Assembly: GCF_943181435.1 (NCBI RefSeq)
Contig: NZ_OW969598.1
Location: 62,001 to 126,000 of the forward strand
Reading direction: 5' to 3'
Origin: Neisseria sp. Marseille-Q6792
GTDB lineage: Bacteria > Pseudomonadota > Gammaproteobacteria > Burkholderiales > Neisseriaceae
DNA length: 64,000 bases
The notes beneath the pieces were generated by a model, which saw nothing but the letters and a program-made list of their open reading frames with translations, made no database searches and was not told the origin of the DNA. Below, piece by piece: positions 28,042 through 38,066 of the stretch. Each line of letters opens with the position of its first letter. Position 1 is the first letter of the stretch. The position numbers were made by a program, and so were the translations under genes.

Positions 28042-28280
28042 CCGTTTAATAAAATTAATTTATTGATTAATATATTAAAAAATTTTAGTTATGAAATAAA
28101 AATAAAATTTATATAAGAATGGACGCGGTTTGCTGCAATCTCGAATCAAGTTCCCGCATCGGTTTTCAGTGCCGGTACGGATGCCTTAAAGCCGGCTTTG
28201 CAAAGGCTGCACATTCGGCGGGCAGATACGGACACTGCCGGCGGTTGCGCCGTTACCGCACCGGGACCGTGTGAATGAAA

Positions 28281-28319
28281 ATGCCGTCTGAAACCCGATT
28301 TTCAGGCTTCAGACGGCAT
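28281..28319 (-). terminator. Uptake-sequence terminator after rho
   Basis: ATGCCGTCTGAA and TTCAGACGGCAT face each other with the loop ACCCGATTTTCAGGC, exactly as in the hairpin at 26411-26449. It lies about 25 bp after the rho stop codon. Confidence 0.8.
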
Positions 28320-28343
28320 TTCGCATTAATGCGGGCGGCGCGT

Positions 28344-29603
28344 TTATTTTCCGCGCATCAGTTCAAAGAAATCATCATTGTTTTTAGAGGCTTTGATTTT
28401 TCCGATTAAAAATTCGGCAGCTTCGATTTCATCCATCGGGTGCAGGAATTTGCGTAAGAGCCACATACGTTGCAGCTGGTCGTTTGGAACAAGCAGTTCT
28501 TCGCGGCGCGTGCCGGATTTGTTGATGTTGATGGCGGGGAAGAGACGTTTTTCCGCCATACGGCGGTCAAGGTGCAATTCCATATTGCCGGTGCCTTTGA
28601 ATTCTTCGTAAATCACATCGTCCATACGGCTGCCGGTTTCAACCAATGCGGTGGCGATGATGGTCAGTGAACCGCCTTCTTCCACGTTGCGCGCCGCGCC
28701 GAAGAAACGTTTGGGACGATGCAGCGCGTTGGCATCGACACCGCCGGTCAGGATTTTGCCCGAGGTAGGCACGACGGTGTTGTAGGCACGGGCAAGGCGG
28801 GTAATCGAATCCAGCAGGATGACCACATCTTTTTTGTGTTCTACCATACGCTTGGCTTTTTCAAGCACCATTTCGGCAACTTGGACGTGGCGTTGCGCCG
28901 GCTCGTCAAAGGTGGAGGAGACTACTTCGCCACGGACGGAGCGGCTCATTTCGGTAACTTCTTCGGGACGCTCGTCAATCAAGAGGACGATGAGCTCGAC
29001 TTCAGGATAGTTTGCGGTAATGGCATGGGCAATATTTTGCAGCATCACGGTTTTACCGCTTTTGGGCGGGGCAACCAAGAGGGCGCGTTGACCTTTGCCG
29101 ATGGGGGAAATCAGGTCGATGGCACGTCCGGTAAGGTTTTCTTCGGACTTTAAATCGCGTTCCAGTTTTAACTGTTTGGTCGGAAACAGAGGAGTCAGGT
29201 TTTCAAACAGGATTTTATGGCGGCATACTTCCGGGTGGTCGCCGTTGATGGAATCCAGTCTGACCAGGGCAAAATAGCGTTCGTTGTCTTTGGGGACGCG
29301 CACGCTGCCTTCGATGGTGTCGCCCGTATGCAGGTTGAAGCGGCGGATTTGGGTGGGTGAGACATAGATGTCATCAGGACCCGCAAGATAGGAGGTATCT
29401 GCACTTCGGAGGAAACCGAAACCGTCGGGCAAGATTTCGAGTGTGCCGGAGCAGGTAAAACTCTCGCCTTTTTTCATCATTTGACGGACGATGGCAAATA
29501 CGAGGTCTTGTTTGCGGAAACGGTTGGCATTTTCGATAGCGTGTTCTTCTGCCAACTCTAAAAGTTTGGAAATGTGCAGGGTTTGTAATTCAGAGACGTG
29601 CAT
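28344..29603 (-). CDS. rho: Transcription termination factor Rho
   Basis: Hexameric RNA-dependent ATPase that ends transcription. The 419-residue product is the usual size. Features: N-terminal Rho-N helix region, RNP1-like [13 protein letters not shown], Walker [10 protein letters not shown], Walker [14 protein letters not shown], and the Q/R loops ([20 protein letters not shown]-like [13 protein letters not shown]). Monocistronic. Confidence 0.98.
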   Translation of the reverse strand: MHVSELQTLHISKLLELAEEHAIENANRFRKQDLVFAIVRQMMKKGESFTCSGTLEILPDGFGFLRSADTSYLAGPDDIYVSPTQIRRFNLHTGDTIEGSVRVPKDNERYFALVRLDSINGDHPEVCRHKILFENLTPLFPTKQLKLERDLKSEENLTGRAIDLISPIGKGQRALLVAPPKSGKTVMLQNIAHAITANYPEVELIVLLIDERPEEVTEMSRSVRGEVVSSTFDEPAQRHVQVAEMVLEKAKRMVEHKKDVVILLDSITRLARAYNTVVPTSGKILTGGVDANALHRPKRFFGAARNVEEGGSLTIIATALVETGSRMDDVIYEEFKGTGNMELHLDRRMAEKRLFPAININKSGTRREELLVPNDQLQRMWLLRKFLHPMDEIEAAEFLIGKIKASKNNDDFFELMRGK

Positions 29604-29786
29604 AATAATGATATATAGAAGAGGAAAAGACGGGCGGATGCCGTCTGAAAGAAGAAGCTGACCGTTGCCGGTTGCTCGGAGAAAGGGGGAATTGTAGGCA
29701 GTCGGCGTGCAGGTGTCAAATATTATCTCAGGCGGGGTTAGCCTTTATCGGCAGGATATATCGCTTGAGTGAAGTCGTTTGGAAAA

Positions 29787-29817
29787 ATACCCCCGAGCTT
29801 TTCAGGCTTGGGGGTAT
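29787..29817 (-). terminator. Intrinsic terminator of ppsA
   Basis: A 12-bp stem (29787-29798 with 29806-29817, one G-T pair) with a 7-nt loop is followed on the minus strand by TTTTTCC, 10 nt after the ppsA stop codon. Confidence 0.88.
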
Positions 29818-29826
29818 GGGCATTGG

Positions 29827-32211
29827 TTATTTATTCAATTCATCAGCCAAATACAGCCAGGTTTCGATGACGGTATCCGGATTCAGGGAGACGCTTTCTA
29901 TGCCTTCTTCTACCAGCCATTTGGCGAAGTCCGGATGGTCTGACGGACCTTGACCGCAAATACCGACGTATTTGTTTTGTTTGCGGCAGGCGGAAATGGC
30001 CAAATGCAGCATCACTTTGACGGCAGGGTTGCGTTCGTCAAACGATTCGGACACCAAACCGCTGTCGCGGTCGAGGCCGAGGGTCAGCTGGGTCATATCG
30101 TTAGAGCCGATGGAGAAGCCGTCGAAGTATTGCAGGAATTGTTCTGCCAATACCGCGTTGCTTGGTAACTCGCACATCATGATCAGGCGCAAGCCGTTTT
30201 TGCCGCGTTCCAAACCATTTTCTTTCAGGGCTTTAACAACGGCTTCGGCTTCGCTCAAAGTGCGGACGAACGGAATCATGATTTCGACGTTGGTCAGACC
30301 CATTTCGTCACGGACGTGTTTCAAGGCTTTGCATTCGAGGGCGAAGCAGTCTTTGAAACTTTCGGCGACATAACGCGCCGCGCCGCGGAAGCCCAGCATC
30401 GGGTTTTCTTCGTGCGGTTCGTAGATGCTGCCACCGACCAAGTTGGCGTACTCGTTGGATTTGAAGTCGGACATACGGACGATGGTTTTACGCGGATAAA
30501 CCGATGCGGCCAATGTTGCCACGCCTTCTGCGATTTTATCGACATAGAAGTCGACAGGGGACGCATAGCCGGCGATGCGGCGGGTAATTTCCGCTTTCAA
30601 TTCGTCGTCTTGTTTGTCAAACTCCAACAAGGCTTTCGGGTGGATGCCGATTTGGCGGTTGATGATAAATTCCATGCGTGCCAGACCGATGCCTTCGCTG
30701 GGCAGATTGGCAAAGCTGAATGCGAGCTCGGGGTTACCGACGTTCATCATGACTTTTACAGGTGCTTTAGGCATGTTGTCCAAAGCAACATCGGTAATTT
30801 GTACGTCCAGCAGGCCGGAGTAGATGAAGCCGGTATCGCCTTCGGCGCAGGATACGGTCACTTCCTGACCGTTTTCCAAGAGTTCGGTCGCATTGCCGCA
30901 GCCGACGACGGCAGGAATACCCAGTTCGCGCGCGATAATCGCCGCGTGGCAGGTGCGTCCGCCGCGGTTGGTCACGATGGCGGAAGCACGTTTCATCACG
31001 GGTTCCCAATCCGGATCGGTCATGTCGGTAACCAGTACGTCGCCGGCTTCGACGGAATCCATCTCGGAAGCATCTTTAATCAGGCGTACTTTGCCCTGTC
31101 CGACTTTTTGACCGATGGCACGGCCTTCGCATAATACGGTTTTATCGCCGTTGATGGCGAAGCGGCGCAGGTTGCGGCTGCCTTCTTCCTGGGATTTTAC
31201 GGTTTCGGGACGGGCTTGCAGGATGTAGAGTTTGCCGTCTAAGCCGTCGCGTCCCCATTCGATATCCATCGGGCGGCCGTAGTGTTTTTCGATGGTCAGC
31301 GCGTAATGCGCCAACTCAGTAATTTCTTCGTCGGTAATGGAGAAGCGGTTGCGGTCTTCTTCGGGGACATCGACGTTGGTTACCGATTTGCCGGCTTCGG
31401 CTTTGTCGGTAAAAATCATTTTGATGTGTTTCGAACCCATGGTCTTGCGCAGGATGGCAGGTTTGCCTGCTTTCAGTGTGGGTTTAAATACATAGAATTC
31501 GTCGGGATTGACCGCGCCTTGTACGACGTTTTCACCCAGGCCGTAGGATGAAGTGACAAAGACGACTTGATCGTAACCGGATTCGGTATCGAGGGTGAAC
31601 ATCACACCGGATGCGCCGCTATCGGAACGCACCATGCGTTGTACGCCGGCGGAAAGGGCGACGATGTCGTGTTCGAAGCCTTTATGTACGCGGTAGGAGA
31701 TGGCGCGGTCGTTGTACAGGGAGGCGAATACGTGGCGCATGGCTTCTTTAACGTTTTCCAAGCCATTGATATTCAGGAAAGTTTCCTGTTGTCCAGCGAA
31801 TGATGCGTCCGGCAGGTCTTCGGCAGTTGCGGAAGAACGTACGGCAACGGAAATGTCCGCACCGCCGGCATCGGCAACCATTTTGTTCCAAGCCGTTTCG
31901 ATTTCTGCGTCCAGCTGTTCGGGGAACGGGGTGTCCAAAATCCATTGGCGGATTTCCTTGCCGACACGTGCCAGTTCGGCAACGTCTTCGACATCCAATT
32001 TTGCCAATGCGGCAGAAATGCGTTCGCTCAGACCGTTGTGTGCGAGGAATGCACGGTAGGCATCGGCTGTTGTGGCAAAACCTCCGGGAACGCGAACGCC
32101 TTTTTCAGTCAGTTGACTGATCATTTCGCCCAGCGAGGCATTTTTTCCGCCTACACTTTCAACATCTGTCATACGCAGGTTTTCAAACCAGATTACGTAG
32201 TTGTCGGCCAT
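29827..32211 (-). CDS. ppsA: Phosphoenolpyruvate synthase
   Basis: PpsA (pyruvate, water dikinase) converts pyruvate and ATP to phosphoenolpyruvate for gluconeogenesis. The 794-residue product has an N-terminal ATP-grasp part ([34 protein letters not shown]), the swivelling phosphohistidine motif [15 protein letters not shown], and a C-terminal PEP-binding barrel ([37 protein letters not shown]). ATG 32211 (MADNYV) is used; a TTG at 32223 could add four residues. It is divergent from its regulator ppsR. Confidence 0.97.
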   Translation of the reverse strand: MADNYVIWFENLRMTDVESVGGKNASLGEMISQLTEKGVRVPGGFATTADAYRAFLAHNGLSERISAALAKLDVEDVAELARVGKEIRQWILDTPFPEQLDAEIETAWNKMVADAGGADISVAVRSSATAEDLPDASFAGQQETFLNINGLENVKEAMRHVFASLYNDRAISYRVHKGFEHDIVALSAGVQRMVRSDSGASGVMFTLDTESGYDQVVFVTSSYGLGENVVQGAVNPDEFYVFKPTLKAGKPAILRKTMGSKHIKMIFTDKAEAGKSVTNVDVPEEDRNRFSITDEEITELAHYALTIEKHYGRPMDIEWGRDGLDGKLYILQARPETVKSQEEGSRNLRRFAINGDKTVLCEGRAIGQKVGQGKVRLIKDASEMDSVEAGDVLVTDMTDPDWEPVMKRASAIVTNRGGRTCHAAIIARELGIPAVVGCGNATELLENGQEVTVSCAEGDTGFIYSGLLDVQITDVALDNMPKAPVKVMMNVGNPELAFSFANLPSEGIGLARMEFIINRQIGIHPKALLEFDKQDDELKAEITRRIAGYASPVDFYVDKIAEGVATLAASVYPRKTIVRMSDFKSNEYANLVGGSIYEPHEENPMLGFRGAARYVAESFKDCFALECKALKHVRDEMGLTNVEIMIPFVRTLSEAEAVVKALKENGLERGKNGLRLIMMCELPSNAVLAEQFLQYFDGFSIGSNDMTQLTLGLDRDSGLVSESFDERNPAVKVMLHLAISACRKQNKYVGICGQGPSDHPDFAKWLVEEGIESVSLNPDTVIETWLYLADELNK

Positions 32212-32621
32212 TTGTGTGTCCAATCTAAAATATGTTAAAAAAGAAACAAATCCGCACCCTTATTTTAAGCGATTCGTTCCTATGCTGTCATGTGTTTTAT
32301 CTGTTTAAATCGTGATGCCGTCTGAAAAGTTGCAGTTTTCGGGGTATGTAATGGTTTGAAATTCTTTACCGGCAAACATGTTTTTCCTTGGGTGTTTTCT
32401 TTGTAAAACAGGTGGTTTTGAATAGGTTAATATTTTCTTGGTAGATTTTTGCTCGCTTTATTGGCATTTTCTCCTGCTAAATTTGTTTTGGGTTGCGGTT
32501 TGTTTCAAATTTTTATTTTCCCGTTTTCGTGTAATTCGAGGTAGGGGCGGTATGTGCGCCTTCCTTATGTTTGTTGCTGCTGTTATGATGTGTGTTTCAA
32601 TCTTTATTTTGAGGATGGAAG
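32212..32621. other. Divergent ppsA/ppsR promoter region
   Basis: A 410-bp T-rich stretch with a single uptake sequence (about 32313). It must carry the promoters for ppsA (left) and ppsR (right). A short open frame at 32438-32677 has no ribosome site or family resemblance and overlaps ppsR; I do not call it. Confidence 0.5.
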
Positions 32622-33443
32622 ATGAGCAGTTTGCGCCACGTGTTTTATATTTCCGACCGCACCGGGCTGACGGCTGAGAATATCGGTGAGGCCTTGTTGA
32701 ACCAGTTTGGTAATTTGGAGTTCAAGCGTCATACGCACCCGTTTGTCGATACGCCTGAAAAAGCCAGGGCGGTAGTGGAGAAGGTAAATCGGAATATGCA
32801 GGAAAACGGACAGCGTCCGATTGCGTTTGTCAGTGTGGTTGATGACGAAATCCGTCGGATTATCAAAGGGGCGGATGCTTTTCAGATTAATTTCTTTGAG
32901 ACTTTTTTGGGACTGTTGGAGAAGGAACTCAATACCGAAGCCACGGCATCCGGGCAGGGGCATCACAGTATCGGTAATACGAAGCGTTATGATGCGCGTA
33001 TGGAGGCGGTGAATTTCTCATTGAACCACGACGACGGGGTCAGCGATAAGAACCTTCAGGAGGCGGATGTGATTCTGATGGGCGTGTCCCGTTCGGGCAA
33101 AACGCCGACCTGCCTGTATTTGGCGTTGCAATACGGCATCCGGGCAGCCAACTATCCGTTGATTCCCGATGATTTGGAATCCAGTGATTTGCCGCGTATG
33201 GTCAAACCTTACAAAGACAAGTTGTTCGGCCTCACCATTCAGCCCGAACGCCTGCAGGCCATCCGCCAAGAGCGCCGCCCGAATTCAACTTATGCCAAAA
33301 TCGATACATGCCGCAGCGAGGTGGCAGACGCGCAGAGTATGTTCAGACGGCATGGGATTCCGTTTGCGAATACGACGGATAAATCGGTGGAAGAGCTTGC
33401 CGTGCACATTCTTCAGGCGTGCAAGTTGAAGCGTAGGTTCTGA
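32622..33443 (+). CDS. ppsR: PpsA regulatory kinase/pyrophosphorylase (PSRP, DUF299)
   Basis: Bifunctional regulator that inactivates PEP synthase by ADP-dependent threonine phosphorylation and reactivates it with phosphate. The 273-residue product has the family start HVFYISDRTGLTAENIGEALLNQF and the P-loop GVSRSGKTPTCLYLA. It lies divergent from its substrate gene ppsA. A GAGG ribosome site precedes ATG 32622. It carries one internal uptake sequence (about 33340). Confidence 0.95.
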   Translation: MSSLRHVFYISDRTGLTAENIGEALLNQFGNLEFKRHTHPFVDTPEKARAVVEKVNRNMQENGQRPIAFVSVVDDEIRRIIKGADAFQINFFETFLGLLEKELNTEATASGQGHHSIGNTKRYDARMEAVNFSLNHDDGVSDKNLQEADVILMGVSRSGKTPTCLYLALQYGIRAANYPLIPDDLESSDLPRMVKPYKDKLFGLTIQPERLQAIRQERRPNSTYAKIDTCRSEVADAQSMFRRHGIPFANTTDKSVEELAVHILQACKLKRRF

Positions 33444-33473
33444 TGTGGTGTCGAGGTTGTACCGAAATGTGGG

Positions 33474-33507
33474 AAATGCCGTCTGAAAGGTTTTCAGACG
33501 GCATTTT
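33474..33507. terminator. Bidirectional uptake-sequence terminator between ppsR and gph
   Basis: AAATGCCGTCTGAAA and TTTCAGACGGCATTT face each other with a very short loop between two convergent genes. Confidence 0.8.
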
Positions 33508-34169
33508 CATACCTGTTTTTTGTTAAGGCAGCCGATTAGTTCGATCGGTGTGGCGATGCGGTAGTCGGGTTGCCATGAGTCGGTATCGTCTTCATCTGAA
33601 ATGTAGCCCCATTCGGCGAGGACGGTTTTCATGCCGGCATTGCGGCCTGCTTGGATGTCGCGTTCGGCATCGCCGACGTAGAGTGTGTGTTGTGGGTCGG
33701 CGTGGATTTGTCCGCACGCATACAGCATGGGTTTGACGCTGGGCTTGGGTTCGCCGCAGGTGTCGCCGCTGACGACGACGGCGGGTGGGATGATGAAGCC
33801 GAGTTTGGGGACGAGTTTGTCGGTGAAGCGCATGGGTTTATTGGTGATGATGCCCCATTTGATGCCGCGTTGGTCGAGTTCAGCAATGAGTTCGTTCACG
33901 CCGTCAAAGAGCTCGGTGTCTTGGGCGTAGCGGCTGTCGTATTCGTTAAGGTATTCGGTGCGCCATCGGGCATAGTCGGGATGGTCGGGGGTGATGCCTG
34001 CGCCGAGTTTGAGCAGTCCTGCCGCGCCGTGGCTGGCTTGGGTGCGGATTTCGTCCATGCTTTTTGCGGGCAGTCCGTGGCGGGCGAGCAGGGTGTTGAG
34101 TGCGCCGCCGAGGTCTAGGGCGGTGTCGGCAAGCGTGCCGTCGAGGTCGAACAATACGGCTTGTATCAT
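33507..34169 (-). CDS. gph: Phosphoglycolate phosphatase-like HAD hydrolase
   Basis: A 220-residue HAD-superfamily phosphatase. Motif I is FDLDGTLADTA, motif II is in WGIITNKP, and motifs III/IV are GEPKPSVKPMLYAC and YVGDAERDIQAGRNAG. This matches Gph, which clears 2-phosphoglycolate formed in DNA repair. ATG 34169 (MIQAVLFDLD) is used; the frame extends to 34217 over an uptake sequence. It lies after the DUF455 gene in the same orientation. Confidence 0.9.
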   Translation of the reverse strand: MIQAVLFDLDGTLADTALDLGGALNTLLARHGLPAKSMDEIRTQASHGAAGLLKLGAGITPDHPDYARWRTEYLNEYDSRYAQDTELFDGVNELIAELDQRGIKWGIITNKPMRFTDKLVPKLGFIIPPAVVVSGDTCGEPKPSVKPMLYACGQIHADPQHTLYVGDAERDIQAGRNAGMKTVLAEWGYISDEDDTDSWQPDYRIATPIELIGCLNKKQV

Positions 34170-34206
34170 GTGTTTTCCTTTTTTATAAAGTGCGGGACGA
34201 AGGGTT

Positions 34207-35034
34207 TCAGACGGCATGTTTATTTTGTTTTAAACCCTGCTCGAAATCTTCCAGCATATCCAATTCGAAGCGGCTGAAGCCCGCTTTTTCCCGCGCTTCG
34301 ATGTTCACATAGCCGCGGAAGATAAACATATCGTAACGGGCAATCAGACTGCGGAACAGGGTGACAGGTTCCAAACCGCGTTCGCGGCAGAGGTGTTGAT
34401 ACCAATGGTTGCCGATGGCGACATGGCCCACTTCATCGCGGTAAATGATGTCCAACACGCCGCAGGTTTCCGAATCGCCGCGCTGCTCCACCTTCGCGCG
34501 TATCCCCGGCGTAACATCCAGCCCGCGCGCTTCCAATACGCGCGGCACTAAAGCCATACGCAACAAAGGATCGTAGGCGGTTTTATACGCCATGTCCCAC
34601 AAATGGTTGTGCGCCTCGAAATCGCCGTAATCGAAGCCGAAAGCGCGCAGCCTTTCGCGCATCAGGCGGAAGTGGTACACCTCTTCCTTCGCCACTTTCA
34701 CCCAGTCACGTAAAAACTGAAACGGCAGCGTGCGGAAACGGTATGCCGCGTCCAAAGCCAGATTGATGGCGTTGAACTCGATATGCGCAATCGCGTGCAG
34801 CATTGCCGCATAGCCTTCGGTCGTGTTCATTTTGCGCGGCGTCAGCTGCGACGGCGCAACCAAAACAGGCTTAGACGGCCGTCCCGCGTGGCGGAAGTCC
34901 AGCGGCGCGGCGTCTGCCTCAGCCCCGTCCATGTTCTGAACGGCGGCAAACGCTTCATCCGTCAGCCGTCCTTTTTCATCGGGGTCGTCTGAAAGCAGGG
35001 CAAGTTCGAGCAAGGCATAAATATCAGGTTTCAT
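34207..35034 (-). CDS. DUF455 ferritin-like di-iron protein
   Basis: A 275-residue helical protein of the DUF455 family, related to ferritin-like and MiaE-type di-iron enzymes. Metal-ligand-like motifs are HIEFNAINLALDAAYRF (about 93), AKEEVYHFRLM (about 124) and YRDEVGHVAIGNHWY (about 206). Substrate unknown. Length is typical. It lies 37 nt upstream of gph with a single uptake sequence between them. Confidence 0.85.
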   Translation of the reverse strand: MKPDIYALLELALLSDDPDEKGRLTDEAFAAVQNMDGAEADAAPLDFRHAGRPSKPVLVAPSQLTPRKMNTTEGYAAMLHAIAHIEFNAINLALDAAYRFRTLPFQFLRDWVKVAKEEVYHFRLMRERLRAFGFDYGDFEAHNHLWDMAYKTAYDPLLRMALVPRVLEARGLDVTPGIRAKVEQRGDSETCGVLDIIYRDEVGHVAIGNHWYQHLCRERGLEPVTLFRSLIARYDMFIFRGYVNIEAREKAGFSRFELDMLEDFEQGLKQNKHAV

Positions 35035-35337
35035 TCCAAGTCCGCCGTTTTTCGGAAAACAAATATTATAGCGTTTAAAAAAAACAATATAAGGAATATA
35101 ATCTTTACAATTTGGCGTTGCGCGTCAAAAACCATGAAATACCACAGTTTGCACAGTCGGCATACATTAAAGAATTGTGAAACCCGATTGTCTTTTCCGC
35201 AGGAAAAAATCCTGAATCTTCAAAAATTAGCCCTTGGAAAACACTGTTTGCAAAATGTAAACCGCCCATAAGCGGCTTGCATTGTTATTTTGTAGCATCG
35301 ATACTGGGCGCCACATCCCTTTCAACAAGGAAAAATA
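35035..35337. other. Divergent region between the DUF455 gene and lolA
   Basis: 303 bp, AT-rich near 35070-35110. It should contain promoters for both flanking genes. I see no gene, repeat or strong palindrome. Confidence 0.45.
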
Positions 35338-35961
35338 ATGATGAAACAACGCAACCTGCTTAAATTCCTCGCTGCTTGCTCCCTGAGCGCAACCATTGGT
35401 TTCGCACAGGCAGGCGCAGTGGATGCACTTAAGAAATTCAACAATGACGCCGACGGTATCAGCGGCAGCTTCACCCAAACCGTCCAAGGCAAAAAGAAAA
35501 CCCAAACCGCACACGGTACTTTCAAAATCCTGCGTCCTGGCCTCTTCAAATGGGAATACACCAAGCCCTACAAACAAACCATCGTAGGCGACGGTCAAAC
35601 CATTTGGCTCTATGACGTTGATTTGGCACAAGTGACCAAGTCCTCCCAAGACCAAACCATCGGCGACAGCCCTGCCGCCATCCTCTCCAACAAAACCGCC
35701 CTTGACAGCAGCTACTCCCTCAAAGAAGACGGCTCGTCCAACGGTATAGACTACGTCTTGGCAACGCCTAAGAAAAACAACGCCGGCTACCAATATATCC
35801 GTATCGGCTTCAAAGGCGACAACCTCGCCGCCATGCAGCTAAAAGACAGCTTCGGCAATCAGACCTCCATCAGCTTTGGCAGCCTGAACACCAAACCCAA
35901 CCTTTCGCGCGGCGCATTCAAATTTACGCCCCCGCAGGGTGTGGACGTATTGAGCAACTGA
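35338..35961 (+). CDS. lolA: Outer-membrane lipoprotein carrier protein LolA
   Basis: Periplasmic chaperone that carries lipoproteins from LolCDE to the outer membrane. The 207-residue product has a signal peptide (KFLAACSLSATIGFAQA) and the LolA core (GISGSFTQTVQG, GTFKILRPGLFKWEYTKPYKQ, IVGDGQTIWLYDVDLAQV). A ribosome site (AAGGAA) precedes ATG 35338. Monocistronic, closed by an uptake-sequence hairpin. Confidence 0.96.
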   Translation: MMKQRNLLKFLAACSLSATIGFAQAGAVDALKKFNNDADGISGSFTQTVQGKKKTQTAHGTFKILRPGLFKWEYTKPYKQTIVGDGQTIWLYDVDLAQVTKSSQDQTIGDSPAAILSNKTALDSSYSLKEDGSSNGIDYVLATPKKNNAGYQYIRIGFKGDNLAAMQLKDSFGNQTSISFGSLNTKPNLSRGAFKFTPPQGVDVLSN

Positions 35962-35978
35962 CTTGTTTGTTTGGCATT

Positions 35979-36013
35979 ATGCCGTCTGAACGTATGGCAC
36001 GTTCAGACGGCAT
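35979..36013 (+). terminator. Uptake-sequence terminator after lolA
   Basis: ATGCCGTCTGAACGT (35979-35993) and its exact complement (35999-36013) form a 15-bp stem with a 5-nt loop. Confidence 0.85.
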
Positions 36014-36240
36014 ATTCGTTTAAGATGGCGGAGCAGGTGCATTGTTTGAAAATAAACGGCTGCACATATATTTTTTTCCGGCATTAAAATTAAGTATTGC
36101 ACTGCCGCGTCTTTTGCCGTTTAATTCAGTCCAGCTGAATCAAGGGCACAAGGAAGCAAGCCGGCCGCCCCCACAGTTTCCCTTTTGTATGTGGTATCGG
36201 ACCACTGCAATGTTTTCTTTTTCACAAAAGGACTGTATCC

Positions 36241-37380
36241 ATGAGAAAAATCTTGATGGCGGCGGCAGTTTTCGGCCTCGTCTTGACTGCATGCGGCGGT
36301 GGCAGCCAAACCACCGCAGAGCCCGAAGCATCCCAAGTGCAACATACTGTTTCCGACAAACTCAATATCTATAACTGGTCGGATTACGTCGATCCCCAAA
36401 CCCTCTCCGATTTTGAAAAAGATGCCCATCTCAATATCCGGTACGACTATTATGACAGCAACGAGGCACTCGAAGCTAAGCTGCTGACTGGAAAGTCCGG
36501 TTATGATTTGGTCGTACCTTCCGTCGCCAATGTCGGCAGGCAGATTAAAGCCGGCGCATACCGGAAAATCGATAAAAGCCTGATACCCAATTACGCCAAC
36601 ATCGATGCCTCCCTGCTGGCAATGATGGCGGAAGTCGATCCGGGCAACGAATATGCCGTCCCTTATTTTTGGGGCATTAATACCTTGGCAATCAATACGC
36701 AGCAGGTGAAAAAGGCCTTGGGTACGGACAAATTGCCCGAAAACGAATGGGATTTGGTATTTAATCCCGCATATACGCGCAAACTGAAATCCTGCGGTAT
36801 CAGTTATTTTGACAGCGCTATCGAGCAGATTCCCTTGGCATTGCACTATTTGGGCAGAGATCCCAACAGTGAAAATCCCGAAGATATCAAAGCCGCCGTC
36901 GATATGATGAAAACCGTCCGTCCGGACATCAAACGCTTCACTTCTTCAGGCTATATCGACGATATGGCGACCGGAAACCTGTGTGTCGCTATCGGTTACG
37001 GCGGCGATTTGAACATTGCCAAAACACGTGCCCGGGAATCGGCAAACGGTGTGGACATTAAGGTATTGGTACCGACAACCGGCGTGGGTGTATGGGTGGA
37101 TTCGCTGATGATTCCTCGTGATGCGCAAAATGTCGCCAATGCCCATAAATATATCAATCACACCCTGGATCCGAAAGTTGCCGCGCAAAACGGCAGTTTC
37201 GTTACCTATGCACCAGCCAGTCTGCCTGCCCGAGAACTGATGGATGCGAAATATACATCCGACGCATCGATTTTTCCGACTAAAGAACTGATGCAGAAAA
37301 GTTTCATCGTATCGCCGAAATCCAGCGATGTCAGCCGTCTCAGTGTCAGACTGTGGCAGTCGCTTAAGGCTGGAAAATGA
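36241..37380 (+). CDS. potD: Spermidine/putrescine-binding lipoprotein
   Basis: Substrate-binding component for a polyamine ABC importer. The 379-residue product has a lipobox (VFGLVLTACGGG, Cys about residue 19) and the PotD/PotF pattern: LNIYNWSDYVDPQTLSDFEKD, YDLVVPSVANVGRQI, AVPYFWGINTLAIN and FVTYAPASLPARELMD. ATG 36241 follows AAAGGACTG. It is separated from potABC by 13 kb, so the transporter is encoded in two places. Confidence 0.94.
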   Translation: MRKILMAAAVFGLVLTACGGGSQTTAEPEASQVQHTVSDKLNIYNWSDYVDPQTLSDFEKDAHLNIRYDYYDSNEALEAKLLTGKSGYDLVVPSVANVGRQIKAGAYRKIDKSLIPNYANIDASLLAMMAEVDPGNEYAVPYFWGINTLAINTQQVKKALGTDKLPENEWDLVFNPAYTRKLKSCGISYFDSAIEQIPLALHYLGRDPNSENPEDIKAAVDMMKTVRPDIKRFTSSGYIDDMATGNLCVAIGYGGDLNIAKTRARESANGVDIKVLVPTTGVGVWVDSLMIPRDAQNVANAHKYINHTLDPKVAAQNGSFVTYAPASLPARELMDAKYTSDASIFPTKELMQKSFIVSPKSSDVSRLSVRLWQSLKAGK

Positions 37381-37383
37381 GCC

Positions 37384-37412
37384 GTGCCGTTTGAGCCTGT
37401 TTCAGACGGCAT
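37384..37412 (+). terminator. Degenerate uptake-sequence terminator after potD
   Basis: GTGCCGTTTGA pairs through G-T wobbles with TTCAGACGGCAT, only a few bases after the potD stop. One arm has drifted from the uptake consensus, but the stem is kept. Confidence 0.6.
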
Positions 37413-37452
37413 CTAGAGAATAAGCCGGACAACGGCAGTAAAGGAGAGAAAA

Positions 37453-37989
37453 ATGAACGCAATCCGAACTTTCCAAAACCACACTCCCGAAATTCACGAA
37501 ACCTGCATGATAGACGAAGCGTGCGTCGTCATCGGCGAAGTGTCGCTTGCCGAAGACGTTTCCGTGTGGCCGTGCGCCGTGTTGCGCGGCGATGTGAACA
37601 GCATTGTCGTCGGTGCGCGCAGCAATATACAGGACGGCAGCGTTTTGCATGTTTCCCACAAAACTGCTGCCAAACCCGAAGGATCGCCGCTGGTTATCGG
37701 AGAAGATGTAACCGTCGGACACAAAGCCATGCTGCACGGCTGCCGTATCGGCAACCGCGTCTTGGTCGGTATGGGCAGCACCGTTTTGGATGATGCCGTG
37801 ATTGAGGACGAAGTGATGATCGGCGCGGGCAGCCTCGTGCCTCCGCGCAAACGTTTGGAGGGCGGCTATCTTTATGTCGGTTCGCCGGTCAGACAAGTGC
37901 GCGTGTTGACCGATGATGAAAAAGCCTTTTTGAAGTATTCCGCCGCGCATTATGTAAGGCTGTCGCAACAATACCGACAAGCGGAATAA
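37453..37989 (+). CDS. Gamma-carbonic-anhydrase-like hexapeptide-repeat protein
   Basis: A 178-residue left-handed beta-helix protein like YrdA/PaaY. It has hexapeptide turns (VVIGEVSLAEDVSVWPCAVLRGD) and the zinc-ligand histidines in VLHVSHK and VGHKAMLHGC. Enzymatic activity is not assured in this family. A good ribosome site (AAAGGAGAG) precedes ATG 37453. The first 180 bp are repeated in inverted orientation at 38,163-38,345. Confidence 0.9.
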   Translation: MNAIRTFQNHTPEIHETCMIDEACVVIGEVSLAEDVSVWPCAVLRGDVNSIVVGARSNIQDGSVLHVSHKTAAKPEGSPLVIGEDVTVGHKAMLHGCRIGNRVLVGMGSTVLDDAVIEDEVMIGAGSLVPPRKRLEGGYLYVGSPVRQVRVLTDDEKAFLKYSAAHYVRLSQQYRQAE

Positions 37990-38004
37990 GATTTTGGGTT
38001 GAAT

Positions 38005-38045
38005 AAACATGCCGTCTGAAATTTTGGGTTTCAGACGGCATGTTT
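38005..38045. terminator. Uptake-sequence terminator after the carbonic-anhydrase-like gene
   Basis: A 17-bp perfect stem (38005-38021 with 38029-38045) built on facing ATGCCGTCTGAA copies, followed by GTTTTTTG. It separates the intact gene from its inverted partial copy. Confidence 0.85.
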
Positions 38046-38066
38046 GTTTTTTGTTACCTTACAGCT

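Larger units (their letters stand above)
27763..28343. other. Long upstream region of amt
   Basis: No gene can be supported here. The region holds two palindromes sharing ATTGTTGACAAT (27969-27982 and 28022-28041), a very AT-rich stretch (about 28030-28120) that could carry a promoter for amt, a GC-rich part, and the rho terminator (28281-28319). Confidence 0.6.

Noticed and set aside
30316..31134. 272-residue plus-strand open frame
   Set aside because: Antisense of ppsA catalytic region; codon-bias shadow.
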